A stretch of DNA of 64,000 nt. Source: VBAS01 sp963773465 (GTDB lineage Bacteria > Bacteroidota > Bacteroidia > Chitinophagales > Chitinophagaceae). How positions within the stretch are numbered: position 1 is the stretch's first letter; each line of letters opens with the position of its first letter. Under the pieces are notes generated by a model. It saw nothing but the letters and a program-made list of their open reading frames with translations. It was not told where the DNA came from and made no database searches. Position numbers and translations under genes: made by a program. This document shows positions 39,501 to 48,246 of this stretch, in pieces. The DNA lies in assembly GCA_963773465.1 (NCBI GenBank), contig CAVZBF010000004.1, positions 1,922,001-1,986,000 of the forward strand. Reading direction: 5' to 3'.

Positions 39501-40652
39501 ATGAGCACCTTTTTGATTTGTTATTTATTCATCGCTATAGTTTTGTCTCTTGCAATTAACTACTTGCTCCTCAAGTTCTCGTTTAATCTTGGTTCCAGGG
39601 ATAACCTTGCGTTTAAACAGGTTCGTTGGACGGCACATGTAAAACCTTCGATTGGCGGTATTTCCTTTTTTATCATATTCCTGTTGTCATGGGGAATTTA
39701 TGGCTTCATCTCCCAGGAAAAAGGCATTGCCCCGGATAAACAGATCATCGGCGTTGTGGCGGCAACCAGTCTTGGTTTCCTGGCCGGTCTTTATGATGAT
39801 GCTTTTAATACCAACCCTTTGCTTAAATTCTTGCTGCAGCTAACATGCGGAATTATATTAATCAGCTTTAATGTTAAGATCAATATTTCAAATCTTGAGT
39901 TCGTCAATATCCTTTTTACATTGGTATGGGTAGTGGGTCTGATGAATTCGATAAATATGCTGGATAACATGGATGGTGTGACCGGGTCCATTTCAGCTTT
40001 CATTATCGTCGGCCTGATAACGGTGCTGGCAATTACGGGTCATGCCGCTTTTGAATTTTACATGTTGATCCTTATCGGCGTATTGGGGGCATTGATCGGC
40101 TTCCTGAGATTTAACTGGAGCCCTTCAAAGATATTTATGGGTGACACCGGCAGCCAGTTCCTCGGTGTTTTTCTTGCCTCTACAAGTATTCTTTTCTTAT
40201 GGCAGTTTAATGAAGGAAACCAGGGCTTATTGCAAGTAAAACCTTTTGTGTTGCCTGCTTTATTTTTTATTATACCGATCATTGATACCACTACCGTAAC
40301 GGTGAGAAGGTTGTTGCGTGGCCAATCACCTTTTGTAGGAGGTAAAGACCATATTACTCACCACTTTGCTTATCTTGGTTTAAAAGAAAAAAATATTGTG
40401 CTCTTGCTTTTAGCAACCACGCTGTTCTCTTTTCCTATTGCTTTAATGCTTGTTACAAATCCCGTGGCCTGGAACTTCTATGTTTCCTTTGGTATGCTGG
40501 CTTATGTTGTTACTCTCTTTTTTGTATTCCAGTATTTTTATAAAAAAGGTGAGCTGCAGCAAAAGAAGAAACGCCACGAACAACGGCCTATTCCAAAAAT
40601 CACCAAAGAATCATTGGCGGCATTTAATGAGAAAATGCAGGTCAATAGCTGA
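39501..40652 (+). CDS. WecA/TagO-like polyprenyl-phosphate sugar-1-phosphate transferase
   Basis: 383 residues from ATG 39501 ('MSTFLICYLFIAIVLSLAINYLL'). The open frame to 39366 adds a non-hydrophobic leader and is less likely. About ten membrane helices carry the MraY/WecA-family motifs: 'AHVKPSIGGISFF', 'FLAGLYDD', 'LDNMDGVTGS', 'KIFMGDTGSQFLG' and the His-rich loop 'GKDHITHHFAYLGL'. The last loop favours the WecA/TagO GlcNAc-1-P branch over MraY. Product would start O-antigen or other surface polysaccharide on undecaprenyl phosphate. This is relevant to A-LPS in a T9SS organism. Confidence 0.88.
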   Translation: MSTFLICYLFIAIVLSLAINYLLLKFSFNLGSRDNLAFKQVRWTAHVKPSIGGISFFIIFLLSWGIYGFISQEKGIAPDKQIIGVVAATSLGFLAGLYDDAFNTNPLLKFLLQLTCGIILISFNVKINISNLEFVNILFTLVWVVGLMNSINMLDNMDGVTGSISAFIIVGLITVLAITGHAAFEFYMLILIGVLGALIGFLRFNWSPSKIFMGDTGSQFLGVFLASTSILFLWQFNEGNQGLLQVKPFVLPALFFIIPIIDTTTVTVRRLLRGQSPFVGGKDHITHHFAYLGLKEKNIVLLLLATTLFSFPIALMLVTNPVAWNFYVSFGMLAYVVTLFFVFQYFYKKGELQQKKKRHEQRPIPKITKESLAAFNEKMQVNS

Positions 40653-40726
40653 TCTTCCTACTCCTAATTTTTGTGATTTTCAAATGATGCTGTTTTATTA
40701 GATTTGCTGTTCGCAAAACTAATATT

Positions 40727-41293
40727 ATGAATCCCGATGATATTAAGTCCATACAGCAGCATGCTGAAGAGCACATGAAAAAGGCAATCGATCACCTTGA
40801 ACTTGAGTTGATAAAGATCAGGGCAGGCAAAGCAAATCCCCAAATGGTAGATGGAATTACTGTTGATTATTATGGCTCCCCGATGCCGCTTAACCAGGTA
40901 TCCAATGTAAGCGTAATGGATGCCCGTACTCTCTCTATTCAACCCTGGGAAAAAAATATGCTGCAGCCGATAGAAAAAGCAATCATTGCCGCCAACATTG
41001 GCATTCATCCCCAGAATGATGGCAATATTATTCGTTTGTTCTTACCGCCACTTACTGAAGAAAGAAGAAGAGAGCTCGTAAAAAAATGTCATGGCGAAGG
41101 AGAGCATTCAAAAGTGGCAATCAGGAATATCCGCAGAGATGCGATCGAGCATATTAAAAAACTTCAGAAAAACGGGCTGAGTGAAGATGCAACAAAAGAT
41201 GCCGAAGCAATCGTACAGACATTAACGGATAAATTTATTGCCGCAGTTGACAAGCATCTTGCTTCAAAAGAGAAGGAAATAATGGCCGTATAG
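40727..41293 (+). CDS. frr: Ribosome recycling factor
   Basis: 188 residues, standard length. It shows 'LELIKIRAGKANPQMVDGITVDYYGSPMPLNQVSNV', 'IQPWEKNMLQPIEKAI', 'IRLFLPPLTEERRRELVKK' and the 'HGEGEHSKVAIRNIRRDA' motif. It splits post-termination ribosomes with EF-G. The stop is eight bases from the stop of the convergent EamA gene. Upstream is the WecA-like gene; uridylate kinase (pyrH), the frequent frr partner, is not present here. Confidence 0.96.
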   Translation: MNPDDIKSIQQHAEEHMKKAIDHLELELIKIRAGKANPQMVDGITVDYYGSPMPLNQVSNVSVMDARTLSIQPWEKNMLQPIEKAIIAANIGIHPQNDGNIIRLFLPPLTEERRRELVKKCHGEGEHSKVAIRNIRRDAIEHIKKLQKNGLSEDATKDAEAIVQTLTDKFIAAVDKHLASKEKEIMAV

Positions 41294-41301
41294 ACTCAAG
41301 A

Positions 41302-42228
41302 TTATTTTTTAGTTTCAAATTCAAATTCTGAGTTATCAGAAATTTCTTTTTTCCCAGGCATATTGGCAAGGTATACTCCGCATAAAATAATTCCGAGGCA
41401 ACAAACCTGAAGTATTGTTATTTTTTCCCCATATACAAAACCCCAGGCCAGAGCAACAAACGGAATTCCATAAGTAACAAGAGAAGCAAAGAGGCCGCCT
41501 GCTTTTTTTACCAATACATAAAAAAGTGCCGTGGCAATGGCGGTGCCCACAATCCCCAGCATCACTGAATAAATTACAGCAAGCAATATGTTGTCATCAT
41601 CAAAAGACAATTGTAAAAAATTCTGCTGCCATAAAACAATGCCGGTAGGTATGATCATAAAAGCGATTGATACGGCAGCAAGATGAATGGGATTAATATC
41701 TTTAAGATAATGGCCAACGATGTTTATATTGAACCCATATAAAATAGTAGCGAGCAGTATCCACAACGTGTACTCAACATTTTCAAAACTTATTCCTTTT
41801 TTGCCCGCAAGTGTCAGTAACGTTAATCCCGCGAAGCCAATAAGAACGCCAAGAATTTTTTTGCTTTGAATTTTTGATCTGAAAAAAAGAATACCGGTAA
41901 CAACGACACAGATCGGCGTTAATGAATTAAGGATACCGGCAAGACTACTATCGATATTTTTTGCAATAGCGCCCGCAAAAAGATAGGCAGGCAGCAGGTT
42001 GCCGCAAATTGCTGAAATAATTACCCAGCCCATTTTCTTTAGTGGAATCTTTGAAAAAAGAAATAAAGCAAACGGCAGCATTACGATGCCGGCGGAAAAA
42101 ATTCGTAACGATGCGATCTGTGCCCATGTCAGTTCTTCTTTGCTGGCCTTCATCAGGATGAAAGAGCTGCCCCAGATAATGCATAATAAAATAAATATTC
42201 CCCAGCTTACGAGCCTGTCATTTTTCAT
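41302..42228 (-). CDS. EamA-family (DMT) transporter
   Basis: 308 residues from ATG 42228 ('MKNDRLVSWGIFILLCIIWGSSF'). Ten hydrophobic helices arranged as two EamA repeats; the first begins with the characteristic 'WGSSFILMKAS' and the second has 'SLVTYGIPFVALAWGFVYGE'. A 14-residue charged tail ends the protein. Probably exports metabolites such as amino acids; substrate not predictable. Divergent from the PPK2 gene. Confidence 0.88.
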   Translation of the reverse strand: MKNDRLVSWGIFILLCIIWGSSFILMKASKEELTWAQIASLRIFSAGIVMLPFALFLFSKIPLKKMGWVIISAICGNLLPAYLFAGAIAKNIDSSLAGILNSLTPICVVVTGILFFRSKIQSKKILGVLIGFAGLTLLTLAGKKGISFENVEYTLWILLATILYGFNINIVGHYLKDINPIHLAAVSIAFMIIPTGIVLWQQNFLQLSFDDDNILLAVIYSVMLGIVGTAIATALFYVLVKKAGGLFASLVTYGIPFVALAWGFVYGEKITILQVCCLGIILCGVYLANMPGKKEISDNSEFEFETKK

Positions 42229-42335
42229 ATTGATGCGCAAAGGTCATTAAATCAGCACCAGGAACAAAGCATTTTTTTTAATCGATCCCCAAGGTTTTGC
42301 CGAAGTAGTATATTGCGAATTATTCAAAATAAGTT

Positions 42336-43082
42336 ATGGGAAAAATTTCATTAAAAGAGATCAGTACAAGAGCGCCAAAGGATTTTGAAAAAGATGCTAC
42401 AAAGAAGAAAACAACTGAAATTCTCAACAAACTGGATGACCTGCAAAATCTTTTATTCGCCGGGGGCAAACATTCTGTGCTTATCGTTTTGCAGGGACAG
42501 GATGCAAGCGGAAAAGATGGGGTGATAAGAAATGTATTCGGCGTAATGAATCCGCAGGGAGTAACGGTGAAATCTTATAAAGCGCCAACAGACGAAGAAT
42601 TATCGCATGACTTTCTTTGGCGCATACACCATGCTGCGCCCGCAAAAGGATTTATTCAAATTTTTAACCGCAGCCACTATGAGGATATTCTTATCACCCG
42701 TGTACATGGCTGGTGTGATGACAAAACTGCAAAGAAAAGAATGAAGGCAATTAATGAATTTGAGCAATTGCTCGAAGAGCATAACAATACACATATTCTC
42801 AAATTCTATCTCCATATTTCTCCGGAAGAGCAACATGAACGATTAATGGAACGGATGAAGGAACCCGGCAAGATGTGGAAGTATAATGAAAAAGATTTTG
42901 AAGAATCCAAATTATGGAATGATTACAGAAATGCTTACGAAGATTGTTTTGAACATTGTAATAAAATACCGTGGACAATAGTACCTGCTGACCAAAACTG
43001 GTATAAAGAATTTATTATCGCAACAGCTTTATATGATCTGTTGAAAGGTCTTGACATGAAATACCCCGGGTTAAAGAAATAG
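42336..43082 (+). CDS. ppk2: Polyphosphate kinase 2 family protein
   Basis: 248 residues. Walker A-like 'VLQGQDASGKDGVIRNVFG', 'HDFLWRIHHAAPAKG' and Walker B-type 'IFNRSHYEDILITRVH' are the PPK2 signatures. The lid region includes 'RMKEPGKMWKYNEKDFEES'. The single-domain form transfers phosphate between polyphosphate and nucleotides. The class (NDP- or NMP-directed) cannot be fixed by eye. Its stop overlaps the upstream region of the mscL open frame. Confidence 0.92.
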   Translation: MGKISLKEISTRAPKDFEKDATKKKTTEILNKLDDLQNLLFAGGKHSVLIVLQGQDASGKDGVIRNVFGVMNPQGVTVKSYKAPTDEELSHDFLWRIHHAAPAKGFIQIFNRSHYEDILITRVHGWCDDKTAKKRMKAINEFEQLLEEHNNTHILKFYLHISPEEQHERLMERMKEPGKMWKYNEKDFEESKLWNDYRNAYEDCFEHCNKIPWTIVPADQNWYKEFIIATALYDLLKGLDMKYPGLKK

Positions 43083-43144
43083 TGTTGCCGTTTGATAGAT
43101 TTTACATACTTTACCTAATACCATTTTTCACCAAAACATTTTTT

Positions 43145-43552
43145 ATGGGAATGCTAAAAGAGTTCAAAGAGTTTGCCATGAAAGGCAATCTGGTTGACAT
43201 TGCAGTTGCTTTTGTTATGGGCGCAGCTTTTACAAGGGTTGTTTCTGCTTTTACAGGAGGACTGATTGCGCCCTTGGTTGGGATGTTGACAGGAAAAGAT
43301 CTTTCACAAAATAAATGGGTGATAAAAGAGGAAGTAAAGGATGCTGCGGGAGTTGTAACGCAGCCGGAAGTAGCTTTGTTATGGGGAGCTTTTCTTACAG
43401 CAGTAATTGATTTTTTAATTGTTGCTTTTGTGATGTTTTTAGTTATAAAGGGTATTAATAGTTTAAAGAAAAAAGAACCACCGCCGCCGCCAGCCGCAAC
43501 TCCTGAAGATGTTATCCTGTTGCGTGAGATCAGGGATGCATTGAAAAGATAA
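43145..43552 (+). CDS. mscL: Large-conductance mechanosensitive channel
   Basis: 135 residues from ATG 43145 ('MGMLKEFKEFAMKGNLVDIAVAFVMGAAF'). The N-terminal helix and the glycine/alanine-rich TM1 are diagnostic. A periplasmic loop, TM2 ('AVIDFLIVAFVMFLVIKGINSL') and a C-terminal helix follow after a five-proline run. It is a pentameric emergency-release valve for osmotic downshock. The open frame begins at 43082 in the ppk2 stop region, but the first 21 residues are not part of the family. Confidence 0.95.
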   Translation: MGMLKEFKEFAMKGNLVDIAVAFVMGAAFTRVVSAFTGGLIAPLVGMLTGKDLSQNKWVIKEEVKDAAGVVTQPEVALLWGAFLTAVIDFLIVAFVMFLVIKGINSLKKKEPPPPPAATPEDVILLREIRDALKR

Positions 43553-43578
43553 TAGCATAGTATTTGTACAGCATATGG

Positions 43579-43617
43579 GTAGGGATGAATGTAGAATTCA
43601 TTCCTGCCCTTTTTTAT
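43579..43617 (+). terminator. mscL terminator
   Basis: GGTAGGGATGAAT pairs with ATTCATTCCTGCC (two mismatches) across a short loop and is followed by CTTTTTTATTT. It lies 27 bases after the mscL stop, and its T-run lies just before the first DUF3078 start. Confidence 0.75.
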
Positions 43618-43626
43618 TTAAAGCAA

Positions 43627-44529
43627 ATGCTTATGAGGAAATTAATCTCCATCTTAACAATCACATGTTTGATCACAGAACTAAAGGCACAGGATGATGC
43701 TGTAAAACAAATGCAGAATGCCGGTACCAAAGCAGTCAAAAGCCTTGACAGTAATGGATGGAAAAAAAGCGGCGTATTTATTTTGAACCTGAACCAGGGA
43801 GCCTTAAGTAATTGGGTGGCCGGAGGAGAGCAAAACGTTTTTGGTATCAATGGCATTTTAAACTACAGCATTAATTATAAAGGTGACCGGAATATTTGGG
43901 ATAATTATTTTGACATTGCCCTGGGTTTTCAAAATGCTACCAGCTTTAAAAAATTCAGGAAGATCGATGACCGGATAGACATTACGAGTAAATATGGCCG
44001 GATGATCAGTAAGAAATGGTACTATGGAATACTTTTTAATTTTAATTCACAAGCGTTGCCCGGGTATGATTACTCAACCGATCCGCCAACAAAAATTTCC
44101 AGCTTCTTAACACCAGGTAAGATCCTTTTATCGCCGGGCTTTGATTTCAGACCCAATGATAAATTTTCGGTGTTTATGTCACCTGCAACAGTGCGTTGGG
44201 TATTAAAGAGCGATGAAGACTTTTATAACATTGCAAAATTCGGAGTTGATTCTGCCAAAAAAATAAATACGGAGATCGGCGCTTTTGTAACGGCCAAGTA
44301 TAAAGTGGCTATTACCAAATGGGCTACCTATACAGGAAGGCTCGATCTTTTCAGTAATTATCGACGTAATCCGCAAAATATAGATGTGCTGATGAATAAT
44401 TTGCTCACGATGAACTTCACTAAAAATTTTGCAACGAATCTAAGCGTTGATCTATTGTATGACGATGATGTTTTAAGAAGATTACAACTAAAAGAAATCC
44501 TTGGCATCGGGTTAACGATGAAATTGTAG
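43627..44529 (+). CDS. DUF3078 protein, copy 1
   Basis: About 300 residues from ATG 43627 (or 43633, 'MRKLISILTITCLITELKAQ'), with a signal peptide. DUF3078 traits: 'GWKKSGVFILNLNQGALSNWVAGGEQN', 'DNYFDIALGFQN', and repeated amphipathic strands up to 'LLYDDDVLRRLQLKEILGIGL'. Probably an outer-membrane beta-barrel-like protein; function unknown. It is highly similar along its length to the next gene, indicating tandem duplication. Confidence 0.85.
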   Translation: MLMRKLISILTITCLITELKAQDDAVKQMQNAGTKAVKSLDSNGWKKSGVFILNLNQGALSNWVAGGEQNVFGINGILNYSINYKGDRNIWDNYFDIALGFQNATSFKKFRKIDDRIDITSKYGRMISKKWYYGILFNFNSQALPGYDYSTDPPTKISSFLTPGKILLSPGFDFRPNDKFSVFMSPATVRWVLKSDEDFYNIAKFGVDSAKKINTEIGAFVTAKYKVAITKWATYTGRLDLFSNYRRNPQNIDVLMNNLLTMNFTKNFATNLSVDLLYDDDVLRRLQLKEILGIGLTMKL

Positions 44530-44680
44530 GAAACGCTTTCGTGATCATGCGTTAGCTTTTTTATCGATGCGTGACCACACACGTTTGCGCAAATGAAATG
44601 ATCATATAAGAAATAATTTTTAGACATTTTTATGAGAGTGCTGTGTGAATCCTTTGCATGGTACTTTTATTTTTGTTGGA

Positions 44681-45577
44681 ATGAGAAACACCACCTTTTT
44701 TATTTGCTGCTTAACCGCTTTCAACTTCAGCTATTCACAAGACAGAACAGTAAAAGAATTACAAATCGCAGGAACAAGACCGATTAAAAGTCTTGATAGT
44801 AACGGATGGAAACTTAACGGAACATTTATCCTGAATCTTAATCAGGGAGCATTGAGCAATTGGGTATCTGGTGGAGATGAAAGTGTTTTAGGGATCAATG
44901 CACTTTTTAATTATTCCATCAATTTCAGACACGGAAAAAATACGTGGGATAATTATTTTGATCTTGCTCTTGGTTTTCAAAATGCAACAAGTTTTGGCAA
45001 ATTCAGAAAGATCGATGATAGGGTAGATATAACAAGTAAGGTCGGGCATTTGATCAATCATCATTGGTATGCAGGTGTGCTTACCAATTTCAATTCTCAA
45101 ACGTTGGCTGGCTATGACTATTCAGAGAAAGGAGATCTGAAAGTATCAAACTTTCTTACCCCTGGTAAAATAATTTTGTCGCCAGGATTGGATTATAAAA
45201 CCAGCCAGCGCTTTACTTTATTTACTTCTCCTGTTACTATTCGTTGGGTGTTGAAACATGACGCGGATTTTTTTGACAAATCAAAATTTGGGGTTGACTC
45301 AGCCCGAAGATCCAATACTGAGCTTGGCGCATTTATTACAGCAAAGTACAGGGCTGCATTTACAAAATGGGCAAGCTATACCGGCAGGGTCGATCTGTTC
45401 AGTAATTATAAAAGAGATCCTCAGAATGTAGATGTGTTGATGAACAACCTGCTGACAATGAAATTCACGAAGATATTTGCTACCAGTCTTAGTGTTGACC
45501 TGGTATATGATGATGACGTAAAAAAAAGATTACAGCTGAAAGAAATATTAGGTGTCGGGCTAACTGTAAAACTATAA
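44681..45577 (+). CDS. DUF3078 protein, copy 2
   Basis: 298 residues from ATG 44681 ('MRNTTFFICCLTAFNFSYSQ'). It matches copy 1 through most of its length ('SLDSNGWKLNGTFILNLNQG', 'FRKIDDRVDITSK', 'LFSNYKRDPQNVDVLMNNLL'). A TATTTTTG motif lies six bases before the ATG, which would give an almost leaderless transcript if used. The 151-base spacer from copy 1 contains no obvious terminator. Confidence 0.85.
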   Translation: MRNTTFFICCLTAFNFSYSQDRTVKELQIAGTRPIKSLDSNGWKLNGTFILNLNQGALSNWVSGGDESVLGINALFNYSINFRHGKNTWDNYFDLALGFQNATSFGKFRKIDDRVDITSKVGHLINHHWYAGVLTNFNSQTLAGYDYSEKGDLKVSNFLTPGKIILSPGLDYKTSQRFTLFTSPVTIRWVLKHDADFFDKSKFGVDSARRSNTELGAFITAKYRAAFTKWASYTGRVDLFSNYKRDPQNVDVLMNNLLTMKFTKIFATSLSVDLVYDDDVKKRLQLKEILGVGLTVKL

Positions 45578-45717
45578 AATTCGAGGTATTTTCTTTACAA
45601 GATGAAAGATTTGTGATTTAAATCTTACATTTCTCTTTCTCTATTTCATTAATTTCCCGGTTTTTATCTGGCAATTTTTTCCGTCAATAATTCTGTACGA
45701 AAATTGAATTAAACTAT

Positions 45718-45725
45718 TATCTTTG
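45718..45725 (+). promoter_or_regulatory. Candidate -7 element for DUF3078 copy 3
   Basis: TATCTTTG is a strong match to the Bacteroidota TAnnTTTG -7 consensus, 52 bases before the start at 45778 in a 200-base AT-rich spacer. The nearest upstream TTG is only ~11 bases away, closer than expected. Confidence 0.4.
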
Positions 45726-45777
45726 GTTGCACCGTATTTCATACGTGCCTGCATTTTTAAACCTACAACTAACTGGT

Positions 45778-46719
45778 ATGAGAAAACTCATCTTTACTCT
45801 TTTTGCTTTTACTCTCACTTTCACAGTTTTTGCACAGACCAATACTGCTCCTAAAGTCACCAAAAAAATCTGGAACACGCAGGGTTTTTTCAGTTTTAAT
45901 GTTGGGCAAGGAGGCAGTCGTAATTGGGCCGCAGGTTCCGAGAAATTTACTTTACAAGCTGCTGCATATTTGAATTACCAGGCAAACCGTAAATGGAGAA
46001 AAAATATTTGGGAAAATAATCTTGATCTTTCTTATGCTTTGATCAACACAAATAAATTAGGATTTAGAAAAACTGATGATAAGATCGATTTTGTTTCTAT
46101 GTTCAGGCATTCGGTCACAAAGAAGGATAATGTAGTTGGCATCGGCGCCTGGTTTAATGTACGTTCTCAGTTTCATCATGGATATGATCACAGCGAAACT
46201 CCAAAAAGAAGAATTTCCGGATTGATGGCGCCGGGATATTTGACATTAGGCCCCGGCTTTGATATCCGTGTAAAATCAACAAGTCTTTTTGTTTCGCCGC
46301 TGGCTCCCCGTATGATCTTATTTACAAACCGTCCCTATAGTTTCAATTACCAGGGTGGAGTAAAACCAGATGGCTCATCTGAAATTCCACTTTCATGGCA
46401 TTACAATGTTGACCCCCAAAGAAAAGTTCGTTTTGAACTCGGGGCATTGGTTTCTGTAAAACACAGATGTGAGATCGCTAAAAATATTACATACTCAACC
46501 CGTGCGGATTTCTTTTCTAACTATGTTGATGACCCGCAGAACATCGACGTGTTCTGGACGAATGTGTTTCATTTGAAAGTAAATAACTGGCTCGTTGTTA
46601 ATTATAATTTCGACCTCATCTATGATGACGATGTAAGACTGTTTGGGATCAACCATAACAAACCGGCTACCCAGCTTCGGTCCCAGTTGGGAGTAGGCTT
46701 CGCTGCAAAGTTTAAATAG
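45778..46719 (+). CDS. DUF3078 protein, copy 3 (divergent)
   Basis: 313 residues from ATG 45778 ('MRKLIFTLFAFTLTFTVFAQ'). Same fold cues as copies 1 and 2 ('WNTQGFFSFNVGQGGSRNWAAG', 'FFSNYVDDPQNIDVFWTNVF', 'NFDLIYDDDVRLFG') but much more diverged and with an insertion near 'SFNYQGGVKPDGSSEIP'. Ends at a strong terminator, so the three copies may form one unit or two. Function unknown. Confidence 0.85.
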   Translation: MRKLIFTLFAFTLTFTVFAQTNTAPKVTKKIWNTQGFFSFNVGQGGSRNWAAGSEKFTLQAAAYLNYQANRKWRKNIWENNLDLSYALINTNKLGFRKTDDKIDFVSMFRHSVTKKDNVVGIGAWFNVRSQFHHGYDHSETPKRRISGLMAPGYLTLGPGFDIRVKSTSLFVSPLAPRMILFTNRPYSFNYQGGVKPDGSSEIPLSWHYNVDPQRKVRFELGALVSVKHRCEIAKNITYSTRADFFSNYVDDPQNIDVFWTNVFHLKVNNWLVVNYNFDLIYDDDVRLFGINHNKPATQLRSQLGVGFAAKFK

Positions 46720-46744
46720 AGAATATTTTTATAGTAGGCTAAAG

Positions 46745-46772
46745 TCCCGTTATTTTGTAACGGGATTTTCTT
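46745..46772 (+). terminator. Terminator of the DUF3078 cluster
   Basis: TCCCGTTA (46745-46752) pairs with TAACGGGA (46758-46765), followed by TTTTCTTTTT. It lies 26 bases beyond the third DUF3078 stop and isolates scpA. Confidence 0.85.
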
Positions 46773-46797
46773 TTTCATCGTTTAAACCTATACCGTT

Positions 46798-47580
46798 TTG
46801 AATAATGCCTCGTACCAAATAAAGCTTCCGCAGTTCGAAGGCCCTTTTGATCTCCTTCTTTTTTTCATTGAAAGGGACGAGTTGGATATTTATAATATCC
46901 CTATCACAAAGATCACAAACGAATTTCTCGATTACATACATGGACAGGAGTCGTTGAATATCGAGCTGTCAAGCGAATTTATTTTATTCATCTCCACGTT
47001 AATGCGGATAAAAGCAAAAATGCTTTTACCAAGAAAAGAATTAGATCCACAGGGTAATGAGATTGATCCGAGACAGGAGCTGGTGAATAAGATACTGGAG
47101 TATAAAAAATTCAAAGAAGCATCGGCACAGATGGCAGAGATGGAAGCAAACCGAATGCTGATGGTTAAAAGAGGTAACCTGCAAAAAGAGTTATCAAAAA
47201 TAGGAGAGGAAGCTGCGGAGGGAACGGAGATACAAACCGTCACAATGTTCAGACTGATGCGTGCATTTGAAAGGGTGATGCAGCGCTATCATGATACGAA
47301 AAATAAGCCGGTTCACACCGTTATCCGCTACGAATACACAATGGAGGGAAGTCGTGATTATATGCTTTCAAAAGCACAGGAGGAAAAGACATTGGCTTTT
47401 GAAAAAATATTTGGCAACTGTGACAACAGGGTGCATGCCATTTTTCTTTTCCTGAGTTTGCTTGAACTGGTGCAACAAAAGTTTTTAAAGATCGTGTTGG
47501 GTGAAGGGAAAAATAATTTTATTATTGAATACAACGAGCCGGAAAACCGGCTCGCTGAAATGGAGGATCAATCCCGATAG
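46798..47580 (+). CDS. scpA: Segregation and condensation protein A
   Basis: 260-residue kleisin subunit of the SMC-ScpAB condensin. 'QFEGPFDLLLFFIERDELDIYNIPITKIT' is the N-terminal SMC-binding helix-turn-helix, 'ISTLMRIKAKMLLPR' the linker, and 'HAIFLFLSLLELVQQKFLKIVL' the C-terminal winged helix. The start appears to be TTG 46798, just after the DUF3078 terminator. The last three codons and the TAG stop lie inside a palindromic repeat (47573-47590), so the repeat supplies the C-terminus. ScpB is not nearby. Confidence 0.9.
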   Translation: MNNASYQIKLPQFEGPFDLLLFFIERDELDIYNIPITKITNEFLDYIHGQESLNIELSSEFILFISTLMRIKAKMLLPRKELDPQGNEIDPRQELVNKILEYKKFKEASAQMAEMEANRMLMVKRGNLQKELSKIGEEAAEGTEIQTVTMFRLMRAFERVMQRYHDTKNKPVHTVIRYEYTMEGSRDYMLSKAQEEKTLAFEKIFGNCDNRVHAIFLFLSLLELVQQKFLKIVLGEGKNNFIIEYNEPENRLAEMEDQSR

Positions 47581-47590
47581 CTATCGGGAC
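47573..47590. repeat. Palindromic repeat CCCGATAGCTATCGGGAC
   Basis: Perfect palindrome over CCCGATAGCTATCGGG, then AC. It differs by one base from the element at 2346-2363. The TAG at its centre is the scpA stop codon. No T-run follows, so it is a dispersed repeat rather than a clear terminator. Confidence 0.65.
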
Positions 47591-47665
47591 AACCCGTATA
47601 ATATTTTCACTATGCAGCTAATAGTAGTTGCATGAATTATTAACTACAAAACTAAAAATTTACAC

Positions 47666-48151
47666 ATGAAAAGGTCAGCAACCGCCAACTGGAAAGGCTC
47701 TGGTAAAGAAGGAAGTGGTAAACTCCTAACGCAGTCCGGAGCTGTTAAGAATAAGCCGTATGATTATAGCAGCCGCTTTGAAGATGGAAGCCTTACAAAC
47801 CCTGAAGAGTTAATTGCTGCAGCGCATGCAGGCTGTTATTCAATGAAGCTGAGTTTTGTATTAGGCGCAGCCGGTTTTACTCCTAGTCGTATTGAAACGA
47901 AATGCACAGTGACACTTGAAGCCGGAGTGATAACAGGCAGTCATCTTGATGTAAGAGCTAAGGTGCCAAAGCTAAAAGCTAAAGATTTTCCTCAGTATGC
48001 AGAAGAGGCAAAAAATACCTGCCCTGTTGGCAAAGCGTTAAGTATAAATGTTACGATGGATGCGCAATTGGTTAAAAGTTTTAAGGCACAGGGAGCATCT
48101 GATAGCGGCGGTGCCGAAGAGGAAAGTAATGATGGAGGTGAAGAGCAATAA
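47666..48151 (+). CDS. OsmC-family peroxiredoxin
   Basis: 161 residues. Thiol peroxidase of the OsmC/Ohr group, detoxifying organic hydroperoxides. The two redox cysteines are in 'AHAGCYSMKLSFVLG' and 'AKNTCPVGKALS'. The N-terminal strand region 'SATANWKGSGKEGSGKLLTQSG' is typical of OsmC rather than Ohr. An unusual acidic, Ser/Gly-rich tail ('SDSGGAEEESNDGGEEQ') extends beyond the family core. Followed by a strong terminator and then the IS3 insertion. Confidence 0.92.
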   Translation: MKRSATANWKGSGKEGSGKLLTQSGAVKNKPYDYSSRFEDGSLTNPEELIAAAHAGCYSMKLSFVLGAAGFTPSRIETKCTVTLEAGVITGSHLDVRAKVPKLKAKDFPQYAEEAKNTCPVGKALSINVTMDAQLVKSFKAQGASDSGGAEEESNDGGEEQ

Positions 48152-48174
48152 ATAAAATAGCCTGACAATATAAT

Positions 48175-48199
48175 CCCCCCGGAACCCGGGGGATTTTTT
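48175..48199 (+). terminator. OsmC gene terminator
   Basis: CCCCCGG (48176-48182) pairs with CCGGGGG (48186-48192) and runs into ATTTTTTATT. Before the IS insertion it would have served as a shared terminator for the convergent L,D-transpeptidase gene as well. Confidence 0.85.
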
Positions 48200-48246
48200 A
48201 TTCAAATGTCTTGTCCTGAAAAAAGTTGACCACAAAGTCAACAAAC

